Source of the DNA: Brachyspira sp949287565
GTDB lineage: Bacteria; Spirochaetota; Brachyspiria; Brachyspirales; Brachyspiraceae
NCBI RefSeq assembly: GCF_036997615.1
Contig: NZ_JAWLQA010000004.1
Direction: 5' to 3' (one strand)
Length of the DNA: 64,000 nucleotides
Shown here: one piece after another, positions 35,610-43,342 of the stretch
Layout of the letters: each line of letters begins with the position of its first letter
Numbering within the stretch: position 1 is the stretch's first letter
Translations under genes and position numbers: made by a program
The notes under the pieces: model-generated
What the model saw: the letters and a program-made list of their open reading frames with translations, nothing else
Databases searched by the model: none
Told to the model about the DNA's origin: nothing

Positions 35610-36488
35610 ATGGCAGAGAAACTTAATGTATTAAAAGCGAGAATTAAAGCTGTATCAAGTACTCATAAAATAACCAAAACTATGGATATGATAGCAAGAT
35701 CTAGAACAGCTAAAATTTTAACAGTAGAACAAGGTATGCGTCCTTTCACTCAAAAATTAAACAGAATAGTTGAAGATCTTTCTCATTCCGATATGGATCA
35801 TGTGCATCCTTTGCTTGCTCCAAAAAAGAAAATAAAAAACATAATACTTTTTGTTGTAACTTCTTCAAGAGGATTATGCGGTTCTTATAATACAAAGATT
35901 TTTGATGAGGCTATGGAGAGAATCAGACATCATCATAGACATGGTAGAGAGGTTCAGCTTCATGTACTTGGAAAGAAAGGTGAAGTTTATTTTGAAAAGC
36001 AGGGCATACCGATAGCACGTAAATATCCTCGTATAGATGAAGAATCCACTTTTGATGATTGTGCTACTGTAGTTCAGCGTTTCATGCATGAATATGCAGT
36101 TGATAATGCTTCTAGGGTAGAGGTTATATATACAAGATATTATACAAGGGTGGTACATATACCAAAAATCAAAAGTTTGATTCCTATGATTCCTGATGAA
36201 GAGGATATTGAGGGACATAAAATAAAGAAAAAATTAGAATATGTTATTGAGCCTAATGTAGATGATGTATTAAAGGAAGTTGTTCCTATGGCTATTAAAA
36301 CATATTTCTATTTTATGCTTACAAGTTCTTTTTTGTCAGAAAATGCTGAAAGGGCTATTGCTATGAGAAATGCTACTGATAATGCTGAAAGATTGTTAAC
36401 AGATCTTAAAAATAAAGCTAACAGAGCCAGACAGGAACATATTACTAATGAGCTTCTTGATATTATAGGCGGTTCTGAAGCTATATAA
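35610..36488 (+). CDS. atpG: F-type ATP synthase subunit gamma
   Basis: 292 residues from ATG 35610 (GGGG 7 bases upstream). N-terminal shaft helix LNVLKARIKAVSSTHKITKT and C-terminal helix with RAIAMRNATDNAERLLTDL are the gamma signatures; SSRGLCGSYNTKI lies in the middle domain. A strong terminator follows at once, then the repeat zone. The beta (atpD) and epsilon (atpC) genes that normally follow are not in the window. Confidence 0.95.
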   Translation: MAEKLNVLKARIKAVSSTHKITKTMDMIARSRTAKILTVEQGMRPFTQKLNRIVEDLSHSDMDHVHPLLAPKKKIKNIILFVVTSSRGLCGSYNTKIFDEAMERIRHHHRHGREVQLHVLGKKGEVYFEKQGIPIARKYPRIDEESTFDDCATVVQRFMHEYAVDNASRVEVIYTRYYTRVVHIPKIKSLIPMIPDEEDIEGHKIKKKLEYVIEPNVDDVLKEVVPMAIKTYFYFMLTSSFLSENAERAIAMRNATDNAERLLTDLKNKANRARQEHITNELLDIIGGSEAI

Positions 36489-36510
36489 TTTATTTTGTAT
36501 ATAAAAAATT

Positions 36511-36552
36511 AAATACCATTCATATATTTATTTTATGGATGGTATTTTTTTA
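36511..36552 (+). terminator. Intrinsic terminator ending the ATP synthase cluster
   Basis: AAATACCATTCATA (36511-36524) pairs with TATGGATGGTATTT (36534-36547) with one G-U position, followed by a T run. It marks atpG as the last gene of the transcript. Confidence 0.8.
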
Positions 36553-36590
36553 TTTTAAATTTTTTAATTTTTGTACAATAATTAGTAATC

Positions 36591-37070
36591 AGCCGTGCAC
36601 TTTACAGTGCTTCCTTCGTTCGCGTATAAGTGACTATCCATAATATTATATGATATACTGTGCGATTGCCACTACGGATAGTAGTTGACAAAGTTAAAAA
36701 TTTTTAGTATATACTGAAATTTTTTAACTTTGTCATTTTTTTAGTCAACTTTTTCCAGCCGCACGCCACAGGCGGACTTCGTCAAAGTTGCTGCCAACAC
36801 CACAGGTGGACTTCGTCGACACGCTTCGCGAAAGTGCAAGGTATAAAATTAGTACTAAATCATACTAAAATTATCTTAAATGTAAGGTAATTCATAAAAT
36901 TAAAGCCAAATATAGCCTTTCGCGAAGCGTATCCGAGCTTGTCGAGGATATAAGCTTCTCGCCTGCCGAAGGCACGCACAGCGAGGCGTACTTCGTATGG
37001 GGCACCACCGAGTAGGTGCCTAATTGGCAAAAGAAGTGGGGTGCTGCGAGCGGTGGGCAAAGCCCTGCAG
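36591..37070. repeat. GC-rich repeat block R1 upstream of ankyrin lipoprotein 1
   Basis: About 480 bases with far more G+C than the surroundings and no convincing gene. It contains several small palindromes (TTCGCGAA, GCCGAAGGC) and the phrase GCGGACTTCGTCAAAGTTGC. From about 36,774 to 36,830 it is nearly identical to block R2 (38,884-38,940); weaker likeness continues to the TTAAAGCC-AAAT-TAGCC phrase. A 15-base inverted repeat sits at 36,686-36,735. The end resembles the end of block R3. Confidence 0.7.
36686..36735. repeat. 15-base perfect inverted repeat with an internal promoter-like sequence
   Basis: TGACAAAGTTAAAAA (36686-36700) and TTTTTAACTTTGTCA (36721-36735) are exact complements around a 20-base loop. 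TTGACA (36685) and TATATA (36708) lie 17 bases apart across it, so the hairpin overlaps a possible promoter. Confidence 0.6.
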
Positions 37071-37096
37071 ATATTTAAAATTTAAAAAAATTATTT

Positions 37097-37152
37097 TTGA
37101 CAAAATATAGTTGTTTATGTATATATAAAATTATTTGTTTTTATAGTATAAT
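37097..37152 (+). promoter_or_regulatory. Promoter module of ankyrin lipoprotein 1
   Basis: TTGACA (37097-37102), 17-base spacer, TATATA (37120-37125). A second -10-like TATAAT (37147-37152) lies 33 bases before the ATG in a segment conserved before all three paralogues (TTTTTATAGTATAATA and then ATTATTAATTACTAT). The first box pair recurs at 40,552, where no ankyrin gene follows. Confidence 0.6.
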
Positions 37153-37184
37153 ACTCAAAATTATTAATTACTATGTGGTGGTAT

Positions 37185-37907
37185 ATGAAAAAAATGTTAT
37201 TGATTTCTTTTGTTTTAATGATTACTTTTATTATTTCTTGCGGTAAAAAAGAAGAGGCTAGTATAAGTAATAATTCTGTGTATGTAAGTGATCCAAATAA
37301 TATATATCATAAAACCTATACTAATGTTGTAAAGATTCAAGGTAAATTTGTTAATATAAACTCTATTTTTTCTTATGGTAACAGAGAAGAAGGAGAATAC
37401 AGCGAAGACTATGATATATTTGAGGCTATAGAAAATCATAGTTTCAAAAGAGTAATGGAATTGATAGGAGAAGGTGAAGATATTGATCAAACTTATAGCG
37501 GCAGAATCAAATATAGTGAATTTATGGATGATAATTATGTAATAGGTAGCGGTACTCCTTTGATATTTGCAATATTTTATAGAGATTTGGGTATAATGAA
37601 ATATTTACTTGATAATGGTGCTGATCCTCATATTAAAGATAATAATGGGTTGAATTCTTTTTTATGGGCTTGCGGTGTTGGAAATGTTGATGTAATAAAA
37701 ATGCTTGTACAGGCAGATCCTGATTTAGTTAATTCTCAAAATATGTATGGTGACAATGGACTTTATGTTGCAGTTTTGAATGAGAATGTAGAAGTGTTTG
37801 AATATTTAGTAAATGATTTAGGTATTGATATAAATAGTATTGATGAATTTTTATATAATGCTAGAAAAGATGCAATAGAAAAATTAAAAGAACTTGGTGC
37901 CAAATAA
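37185..37907 (+). CDS. Ankyrin-repeat lipoprotein 1
   Basis: 240 residues. The start is ATG 37185, after GGTGG; the ATG at 37173 is rejected because the third paralogue has no ATG there but keeps the GGTGG site. Lipoprotein signal: MKKMLLISFVLMITFIISC (Cys19), then GKKEE. A conserved mature N-terminus (SVYVSDPNNIYHKTYTN) leads into about four ankyrin repeats (TPLIFAIFYRDLGIMKYLLD, FLWACGVGNVDVIKML, LYVAVLNENVEVFEYLV). Compared with the other two it lacks five residues near the end (DEDGDG in the others). Likely an anchored periplasmic or surface scaffold. Confidence 0.88.
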   Translation: MKKMLLISFVLMITFIISCGKKEEASISNNSVYVSDPNNIYHKTYTNVVKIQGKFVNINSIFSYGNREEGEYSEDYDIFEAIENHSFKRVMELIGEGEDIDQTYSGRIKYSEFMDDNYVIGSGTPLIFAIFYRDLGIMKYLLDNGADPHIKDNNGLNSFLWACGVGNVDVIKMLVQADPDLVNSQNMYGDNGLYVAVLNENVEVFEYLVNDLGIDINSIDEFLYNARKDAIEKLKELGAK

Positions 37908-38013
37908 TATAAATTGTGTAATAGATTAATATATTTTAAAGATGAATAAACTATAAAATTATTTGTTTTTATAGTATAATATATCAAAATTATTAATTAC
38001 TATGAGGCAGTAT

Positions 38014-38760
38014 ATGAAAAAATTGTTATTAATTTTTCTTATTTTAATGATTACTTTTATTGTTTCTTGCGGTAAAAAAGAAGAGCCTAGTGTAAGTATA
38101 AGTAATAATTCCGTGTATGTAAGTGATCCAAATAATATATATCATAAAACCTATACTAATGTTGTAAAGGTTCAGGGTAAATATGTTAGTATGAATTCTG
38201 CTTTTTCTTACGGAGATAGAGAAGAAGGAGAATACAGTGAAGATTATGATATATTTGAAGCTATAGAAAATCATAGTTTAAAAAGAGTAGAAGAATTAAT
38301 AGGAGAAGGTGAAGATATAGATCAAACTTACTCTGGAGATAGTTTATATAGTGAATTTATGGACGATGACTATGCAGCAAATGGAACTACCCCTTTGATA
38401 TTTGCTGTATTTTACAGAGATTTGGGTATAATGAAATATTTGCTTGATAATGGTGCTGATCCTTATATTACAGACAATGACGGCTGGAATGCATTTTTAT
38501 GGGCTTGCGGTACTGGAAATGTTGATGTAATAAAAATGCTTGTACAGTCAGATTCTAATTTAGTTGATTCTAAAAATATATATCAGGGAAATGGGCTCCA
38601 TGTAGCTGCTATGTATGATAATGTAGAAGTATTTGAATATTTAGTAAATGATTTAGGTATAGATATAAATAGTACAGATGAGGACGGTGACGGCGTTTTA
38701 TATTATGCTGAAAAAGATGAGGCAATAGAAAAGCTAAAGGAATTAGGGGCAGAAGAATAA
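38014..38760 (+). CDS. Ankyrin-repeat lipoprotein 2
   Basis: 248 residues, close paralogue of the neighbours. Start ATG 38014 (the in-frame ATG 12 bases earlier precedes the ribosome site). Lipobox Cys is in MITFIVSCGKKEE. The whole mature N-terminus and ankyrin repeats align without gaps to lipoprotein 3. The upstream 50 bases (TTTTTATAGTATAATA and on) copy those of lipoprotein 1, so each gene has its own promoter. Downstream lies GC-rich block R2. Probably from tandem duplication of gene plus promoter. Confidence 0.88.
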   Translation: MKKLLLIFLILMITFIVSCGKKEEPSVSISNNSVYVSDPNNIYHKTYTNVVKVQGKYVSMNSAFSYGDREEGEYSEDYDIFEAIENHSLKRVEELIGEGEDIDQTYSGDSLYSEFMDDDYAANGTTPLIFAVFYRDLGIMKYLLDNGADPYITDNDGWNAFLWACGTGNVDVIKMLVQSDSNLVDSKNIYQGNGLHVAAMYDNVEVFEYLVNDLGIDINSTDEDGDGVLYYAEKDEAIEKLKELGAEE

Positions 38761-38870
38761 AAATTGTTACGTTTTATAAATAGTTAATATCTTGTTAAGA
38801 TTAATATATACCCAAACAATTATATTTTGTCAATTTCTATATATTTATAGATGTATTATCAACTTTTTTT

Positions 38871-39066
38871 ACGCACACGCTCTGCGGACTTCGTCAAAGT
38901 TGCTGCCAACACCACAGGTGGACTTCGTCGGCACGCTTCACTAAAGTGCAAGTATAAAATTAGTACTAAATCATACTAAAGTTGTATACATGTAAGATAG
39001 CTTTAGTAAATTAAAGCCCAAATGTAGCCTTTCGCCGAAGGCGGGCTGTGCCTACTTCTCGCCGGC
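38871..39066. repeat. GC-rich repeat block R2
   Basis: A second copy of the R1 phrase: GCGGACTTCGTCAAAGTTGC through the following 40 bases is identical to R1 apart from one base. The shared order then continues with ATTAGTACTAAATCATACTA and TTAAAGCC-AAAT-TAGCCTTTCGC. It ends with CGCCGAAGGCGGGC, which recurs in R3. Non-coding. Confidence 0.7.
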
Positions 39067-39391
39067 ATTAAAGCGAGATTTTTTAATTATTTAATGAAGC
39101 AGTTTTTATTAGCAACAATATAAAAATTGTGAGTATTTAAATAAATATATTTAATAAGATGAATATATAAAAAAATCGAGCGTCTAGCAAATTCGCCGAA
39201 GGCGGACAGAGTCCTTGCTAGAGCCTTAAAGCGAGATTTTTTAATTATTTGATAAAGCGATTTTTATTAGCAACAATATAAAAATTGTGAGCGTTTAAAT
39301 AAATATATTTAATAAGATGAATATATAAAAAAATCGAGCGTCTAGCAATATCATTGCTAGAGCCTTAAAGCGAGATTTTTTAATTATTTAT
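39067..39391. repeat. Tandem hairpin repeat (139-base unit, exchangeable tip)
   Basis: Two full units and a partial third. TTAAAGCGAGATTTTTTAAT recurs at 39068, 39226 and 39365. Each unit ends in a hairpin whose stem is TCTAGCAA/TTGCTAGA. The tip in the first is a 24-base GC-rich piece (ATTCGCCGAAGGCGG and on), in the second just TATCA. That 19-base difference exactly explains the spacing of 158 versus 139 bases. A related single unit lies at 40,588-40,680. Confidence 0.75.
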
Positions 39392-39455
39392 AGAAAATAA
39401 TTCGTTTTTATTGTATAATACTTCAGAAATTATTAATTACTATACGGTGGTGTTT

Positions 39456-40220
39456 ATGAAAAGTATAAAATTCTCAAAAAGTGTATTATTGGTTTCTTTA
39501 TTATCAATTATTTTAATTGTGTCATGCGGTAAAAAAGAAGAGACTAGTGTAAGTATAAGTAATAATTCTGTGTATGTAAGTGATCCAAATAATATATATC
39601 ATAAAACTTATACTAATGTTGTAAAGGTTCAGGGTAAATATGTTAGTATGAATGCTGCTTTTTCTTACGGCAATAGAAAAGAAGGAGAATACAGCGAGGA
39701 GTATGATATATTTGAGGCTATACAAAATCATAGCTTAAAGAGAGTACAGGAATTAATAGAAGAAGAAGGTGAAGATATAGATCAAACTTATTTTGGAGAT
39801 AGTTTATATAGTGAATTTATGGATGATAGTTATGCAATAGATGGTGGTACTCCTTTAATATTTGCTGTATTTTATAGAGATTTGGGTATAATGAAATATT
39901 TGCTTGATAAAGGTGCTGATCCTTATATTAAAGATGATGATAGTTGGAATGCATTTTTATGGGCTTGCGGTACTGGAAATGTTGATGTAATAAAAATGCT
40001 TGTACAGTCAGATTCTGATTTAGTTAATTCTAAAAATATGTATGATGCAAACGGACTTCATATGGCTGCTTTGAATGATAATGTAGAGGTGTTTGATTAT
40101 TTAGTTAATGATTTGGGTATTGATATAAACAGTACAGATGAGGATGGAGACGGAGTTTTATATTATGCCAATGAAGATGCAGCATTAGAGAAGTTAAGAG
40201 AGCTAGGAGCTGAAGAGTAA
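39456..40220 (+). CDS. Ankyrin-repeat lipoprotein 3
   Basis: 254 residues. ATG 39456 follows GGTGGTG. The signal peptide (MKSIKFSKSVLLVSLLSIIL, then IVSC) differs from those of the other two copies, while the mature N-terminus (SVYVSDPNNIYHKTYTN) and ankyrin repeats are nearly the same. One extra Glu lies in the EEEGED loop. Its upstream region keeps the TATAAT module. It lies between the tandem hairpin repeat and block R3, which suggests that gene and repeats have moved or been duplicated together. Confidence 0.88.
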   Translation: MKSIKFSKSVLLVSLLSIILIVSCGKKEETSVSISNNSVYVSDPNNIYHKTYTNVVKVQGKYVSMNAAFSYGNRKEGEYSEEYDIFEAIQNHSLKRVQELIEEEGEDIDQTYFGDSLYSEFMDDSYAIDGGTPLIFAVFYRDLGIMKYLLDKGADPYIKDDDSWNAFLWACGTGNVDVIKMLVQSDSDLVNSKNMYDANGLHMAALNDNVEVFDYLVNDLGIDINSTDEDGDGVLYYANEDAALEKLRELGAEE

Positions 40221-40335
40221 TTTTATAAAAATAGTGGTGTTTCATAAATAGTTAATATATTGTTTAGATTAAAATACTGAAAATTTTTAAGTTTGTCAAC
40301 TGATGTACTTTATATAGAATTATCTACTTTTTTGT

Positions 40336-40525
40336 AGCCACGCTTTGAGAAAACGTAATTGCTAGAACTTTATATTAAATATATACTTATTAAATATAGG
40401 ATATAACCTAAATGTAGACTAAAAATATAGTTCTTCGCCGTAGGCGTACTTCGTATGGTTCTCGCCGAAGGCGGGCTGTGCCTTATATCAATAAAAGAAC
40501 TGGGGATGTGGGGGCTAGTCCCCAC
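40336..40525. repeat. GC-rich repeat block R3
   Basis: It shares with R1 and R2 the GCCACGCTTTGAG start, CGCCGAAGGCGGGCTGTGCC, and CGTACTTCGTATGG, then ends in a GGGGCTAGTCCCC hairpin. Non-coding; small minus-strand frames here are not supported. Confidence 0.6.
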
Positions 40526-40547
40526 AAATAATAAAAATAAAAAAATA

Positions 40548-40680
40548 ATTTTTGACAAAATATAGTTGTTTAGGTATATATTAAAAATCGAGTGTCTAGC
40601 AATAGATAAACTCAATTGCTAGAGCTTTAAAGTGATATTTTTAATTATTTGATAAAACGATTTTTATTAGCAATATATAT
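40548..40680. repeat. Gene-less promoter module and single hairpin unit
   Basis: TTGACA (40552) and the following 25 bases copy the module before lipoprotein 1 with one change (GTTTAGG for GTTTATG). A single hairpin unit (TCTAGCAA, 13-base tip, TTGCTAGA) follows instead of a gene. Confidence 0.6.
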
Positions 40681-40721
40681 AGTATTTATCATCTTAATTG
40701 TTAATAAAAAATTATAAATAA

Positions 40722-41034
40722 CGCACGGTGAATTAGCTTTTATTTATCAATTCATTATATTTTTTATTTTGTATATTTTATAAATAAAATTCTTCGTGCG
40801 TTGTGCAAGCAATAAATTTAAATAAATCTAGGGTGGGCATCAGAAATAACAGTGTAGAGCTAAAAATAAAAATAATACAAAAATTGCATATTAAAGTTAT
40901 AAGCCTAGAGGGTGGGGAGTGAAAATAAGTTTTTAAACTTAATTACATACCCGCCCTTTATTCTTTATCACTTCATTAAAAAATTTAACTTTAATTATAT
41001 TTATAGCCTGCTTAGAAATTTCAGCACCCGCCCA
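40722..41034. repeat. Nested-palindrome element, copy B (circularly permuted)
   Basis: The same arms as copies A and C occur in another order. On the plus strand: CGCACG (40722), CGTGCG (40795), AGGGTGGG (40830), AGGGTGGG (40909), CCCGCCCT (40950), ACCCGCCCA (41026). Read on the minus strand these are middle-right, outer-right, outer-left, middle-left, inner-left, inner-right. Flanking bases identify each arm, for example AGAATAAAGGG at outer-right, as in copy A, and CCCTCTAGGCTT at outer-left, as in copy C. Distances are 73, 35, 79, 41 and 76. The total of 313 bases matches A (314) and C (310). It ends 52 bases before the GT8 stop. Confidence 0.75.
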
Positions 41035-41086
41035 AGCTTTTATTAGGTGTAAAATTTTATTTAATAATGGTAATAATTTTTATATA

Positions 41087-42085
41087 CTATTCATATTTCA
41101 TAATATTATCTATATCTTTAATAATATTTTTTTTTATTTTATCTCTCGTTTTTCTGAAAGGAATAAACCATACTATTTTATCTATTATTTTATATAAAGC
41201 GATTCTATTTCTATTAATAGAAAATATATCCATATATTTAAAATAATTCTCTTTAAAAAATGGAGTCAAAGAGAAATATTCCCAAAATTTATAATAATAA
41301 TCATTTATTTCTTTATCAAAACCATATTTTAATGGCTTACCAGTACTGATAAAATACCCTGAAATGATGATTTTTTCTGTATTTTCACCATAATCTGTTT
41401 TTAAATCTGAAAAAGCAATGCAGTCTTTAAATAAATATATGAATATATGTTCTTCAGTAAATATTGAATTGATATATTTATTTATACATTCATCTATTTT
41501 TATTTTATAAGATTCTTCTGTAAATATTTCTTTTATTTTTTTTATATTGAATAATAATACAGCACCATGAACACAATTGTATTCTGGATTTTTATAACCT
41601 ATATCTAAAATATATTTATATAATTTAGGATCTAAATTTTTAAGACCTTTGCAATACCATGATTCACAAATAAGAAAATGATTAGATATATCCATATTAA
41701 ATACATAATTAAGTTTATTTAAAACTATAGAATCAGCATCTATAAATAATACATTATCTAAATCTTTTAATATAAATGGGATATCTAATTTAATAAAAAC
41801 ACTATAATGCCATATTGGATATCCATTTTTTTTAAATGTTTCCTGCCATTTTTTATATTTTTCTACGTTTTTATAATTAGGTTTATAAAATTTTATTTCA
41901 AAATCTTTAATTTCTTTAAGCATTAATAATTTATTTTTATTTTCGTCTTTGATACTATCTTCAATAAGATGAAAACAAAATTTATCATTTTCAGAAGAAT
42001 TTTTTAATATTGAAACTATTAGCGTTGCAATATATGTTACAAATTTATCATCTGAAATTAAAGATATATTCATTATTTTATTCAT
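41087..42085 (-). CDS. Glycosyltransferase family 8 protein
   Basis: 332 residues. The GT8 fold starts with NISLISDDKFVTYIATLIVSIL. The metal-binding DxD lies in VLFIDADSIVL, and EYNCVHGAVLLFNI corresponds to the conserved FNxGVLLxN region with Asn/Ala replaced by His. Family members transfer glucose or galactose from UDP-sugars to lipopolysaccharide or protein. The C-terminal part (IDKIVWFIPFRKTRDKIK) recurs in the two nearby GT8 genes, so they share one ancestor. AGGAG precedes the ATG. Substrate unknown. Confidence 0.85.
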   Translation of the reverse strand: MNKIMNISLISDDKFVTYIATLIVSILKNSSENDKFCFHLIEDSIKDENKNKLLMLKEIKDFEIKFYKPNYKNVEKYKKWQETFKKNGYPIWHYSVFIKLDIPFILKDLDNVLFIDADSIVLNKLNYVFNMDISNHFLICESWYCKGLKNLDPKLYKYILDIGYKNPEYNCVHGAVLLFNIKKIKEIFTEESYKIKIDECINKYINSIFTEEHIFIYLFKDCIAFSDLKTDYGENTEKIIISGYFISTGKPLKYGFDKEINDYYYKFWEYFSLTPFFKENYFKYMDIFSINRNRIALYKIIDKIVWFIPFRKTRDKIKKNIIKDIDNIMKYE

Positions 42086-42231
42086 AATATGAACTCCTAT
42101 TTTTACTTAAACATAAAAAACTATACAGTTGTTTTTATAAACTTATAAGTTTAAAGTATTTTTTACATATATAAATTTAAGCTATATTGATTAACTTGGC
42201 ATTATACTAATAATATTTAAAAAATACAATA

Positions 42232-43140
42232 TTAAAATAAAGTAGGAGCTTCTTCAATAACTTTATTATTATATCTGTTGTAAACGCTGTCTTCAGTATT
42301 GAGTTCTTCTTTGGTTTTGTATGTGATATTATATTTTTCTTCTAAGGCTTTTATTTTTTTATATAGCTTTTCTCTGTATTCATCTTTAAGAATGCCGTCA
42401 GAACCATAAATATATAGATACTTTTTATAATGCTCTGGAAATACTTGCCTTACGAAATTGAGATATATTTTTCTGCATTCGCCTCTAAGTTTTAATGCAT
42501 CAGTAGCACAGTAGTCTATGCCGTATTCTTTTACTTTTTTGAAAATATCTTCAATACTGTCTTCGGTTATAAAAGGCATTACAGGCATAGCATGAACCGC
42601 TACTATTGCTTTTGTCTTTTTAAACTCTCTAAGCATATTAAATCTTTTTTCTGGACTTATTACATTAGGCTCTATCAAAGATGATAACTTTTCATCTAAT
42701 GTCGTTATAGTTGATGCTATTCTTACAGGTACTATGCTTGAAAGCTCATCTATCAAATCAAAATCTCTTAATATTAAATCGCTTTTTGTGGATATGCACA
42801 TAGGAGTTTTATATTTTATAAGAAGTTTTAAAACATCTCTCATAAGTTTATAATCTTTTTCAGCCTCCTGATAATTGTCAGTAACGCTTCCAAGATTGAT
42901 AATATCTCTATTCCAATTCCTTGAAGAAAGTTCTTTTTCTAATACTTCAGCAATGTTTTTCTTTACGAATATCTCTCCGAAAAAATCTTTTGAGTTAATA
43001 TATTTATGAGAATAAACAGCAAAACAGTAATAACATTTATGTAAACATCCTCTGTAAATATTTAAATCATAACAAAATCCATATTCATTATCTATTTTAT
43101 TTAAAGCTGATTTGCAGTTGATTTCTCTGTATTTAAGCAT
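42232..43140 (-). CDS. Radical SAM protein of the SPL (spore photoproduct lyase-like) family
   Basis: 302 residues. The radical SAM cluster motif is GCLHKCYYC (CxxxCxxC pattern, about 32-40), followed by LGSVTDNYQEAEKDYKLMR and SLIEPNVISPEKR, both seen in the COG1533/SplB group. The organism has no sign of sporulation, so photoproduct repair of spore DNA is unlikely; many non-spore homologues are of unknown role. It lies among GT8 genes but is not obviously linked to them. Confidence 0.8.
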   Translation of the reverse strand: MLKYREINCKSALNKIDNEYGFCYDLNIYRGCLHKCYYCFAVYSHKYINSKDFFGEIFVKKNIAEVLEKELSSRNWNRDIINLGSVTDNYQEAEKDYKLMRDVLKLLIKYKTPMCISTKSDLILRDFDLIDELSSIVPVRIASTITTLDEKLSSLIEPNVISPEKRFNMLREFKKTKAIVAVHAMPVMPFITEDSIEDIFKKVKEYGIDYCATDALKLRGECRKIYLNFVRQVFPEHYKKYLYIYGSDGILKDEYREKLYKKIKALEEKYNITYKTKEELNTEDSVYNRYNNKVIEEAPTLF

Positions 43141-43282
43141 TGATTTTATCTCTTTTACTAAATCTGTATTAAAATATTGTATTTATAATAATACTGTATA
43201 TTAATATTTTTATCAAGTAATTTACAGAAAATTAAATAACTATTTTATAAAAAATAAATATATTTCATTAACTTAAAAGTGT

Positions 43283-43310
43283 TTGACAAAAAAAATTAAT
43301 AAGTTATGAT
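43283..43310 (+). promoter_or_regulatory. Promoter of the second GT8 gene
   Basis: TTGACA (43283-43288), 16-base spacer, TATGAT (43305-43310), 33 bases before the ATG. Confidence 0.55.
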
Positions 43311-43342
43311 GATATAAAATTTGTATTTTGGACAATAAGAAA

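Noticed and set aside
36860..37060. A 66-codon minus-strand frame inside block R1
   Set aside because: It runs through palindromic GC-rich repeat sequence, has no ribosome site and is not kept in R2.
39067..39391. Possible CRISPR array
   Set aside because: Only two or three units of 139-158 bases, repeat longer than spacer, no cas genes.
40370..40615. An 81-codon minus-strand frame over R3 and the hairpin unit
   Set aside because: Crosses several repeats, has no ribosome site, and its sequence is not protein-like.
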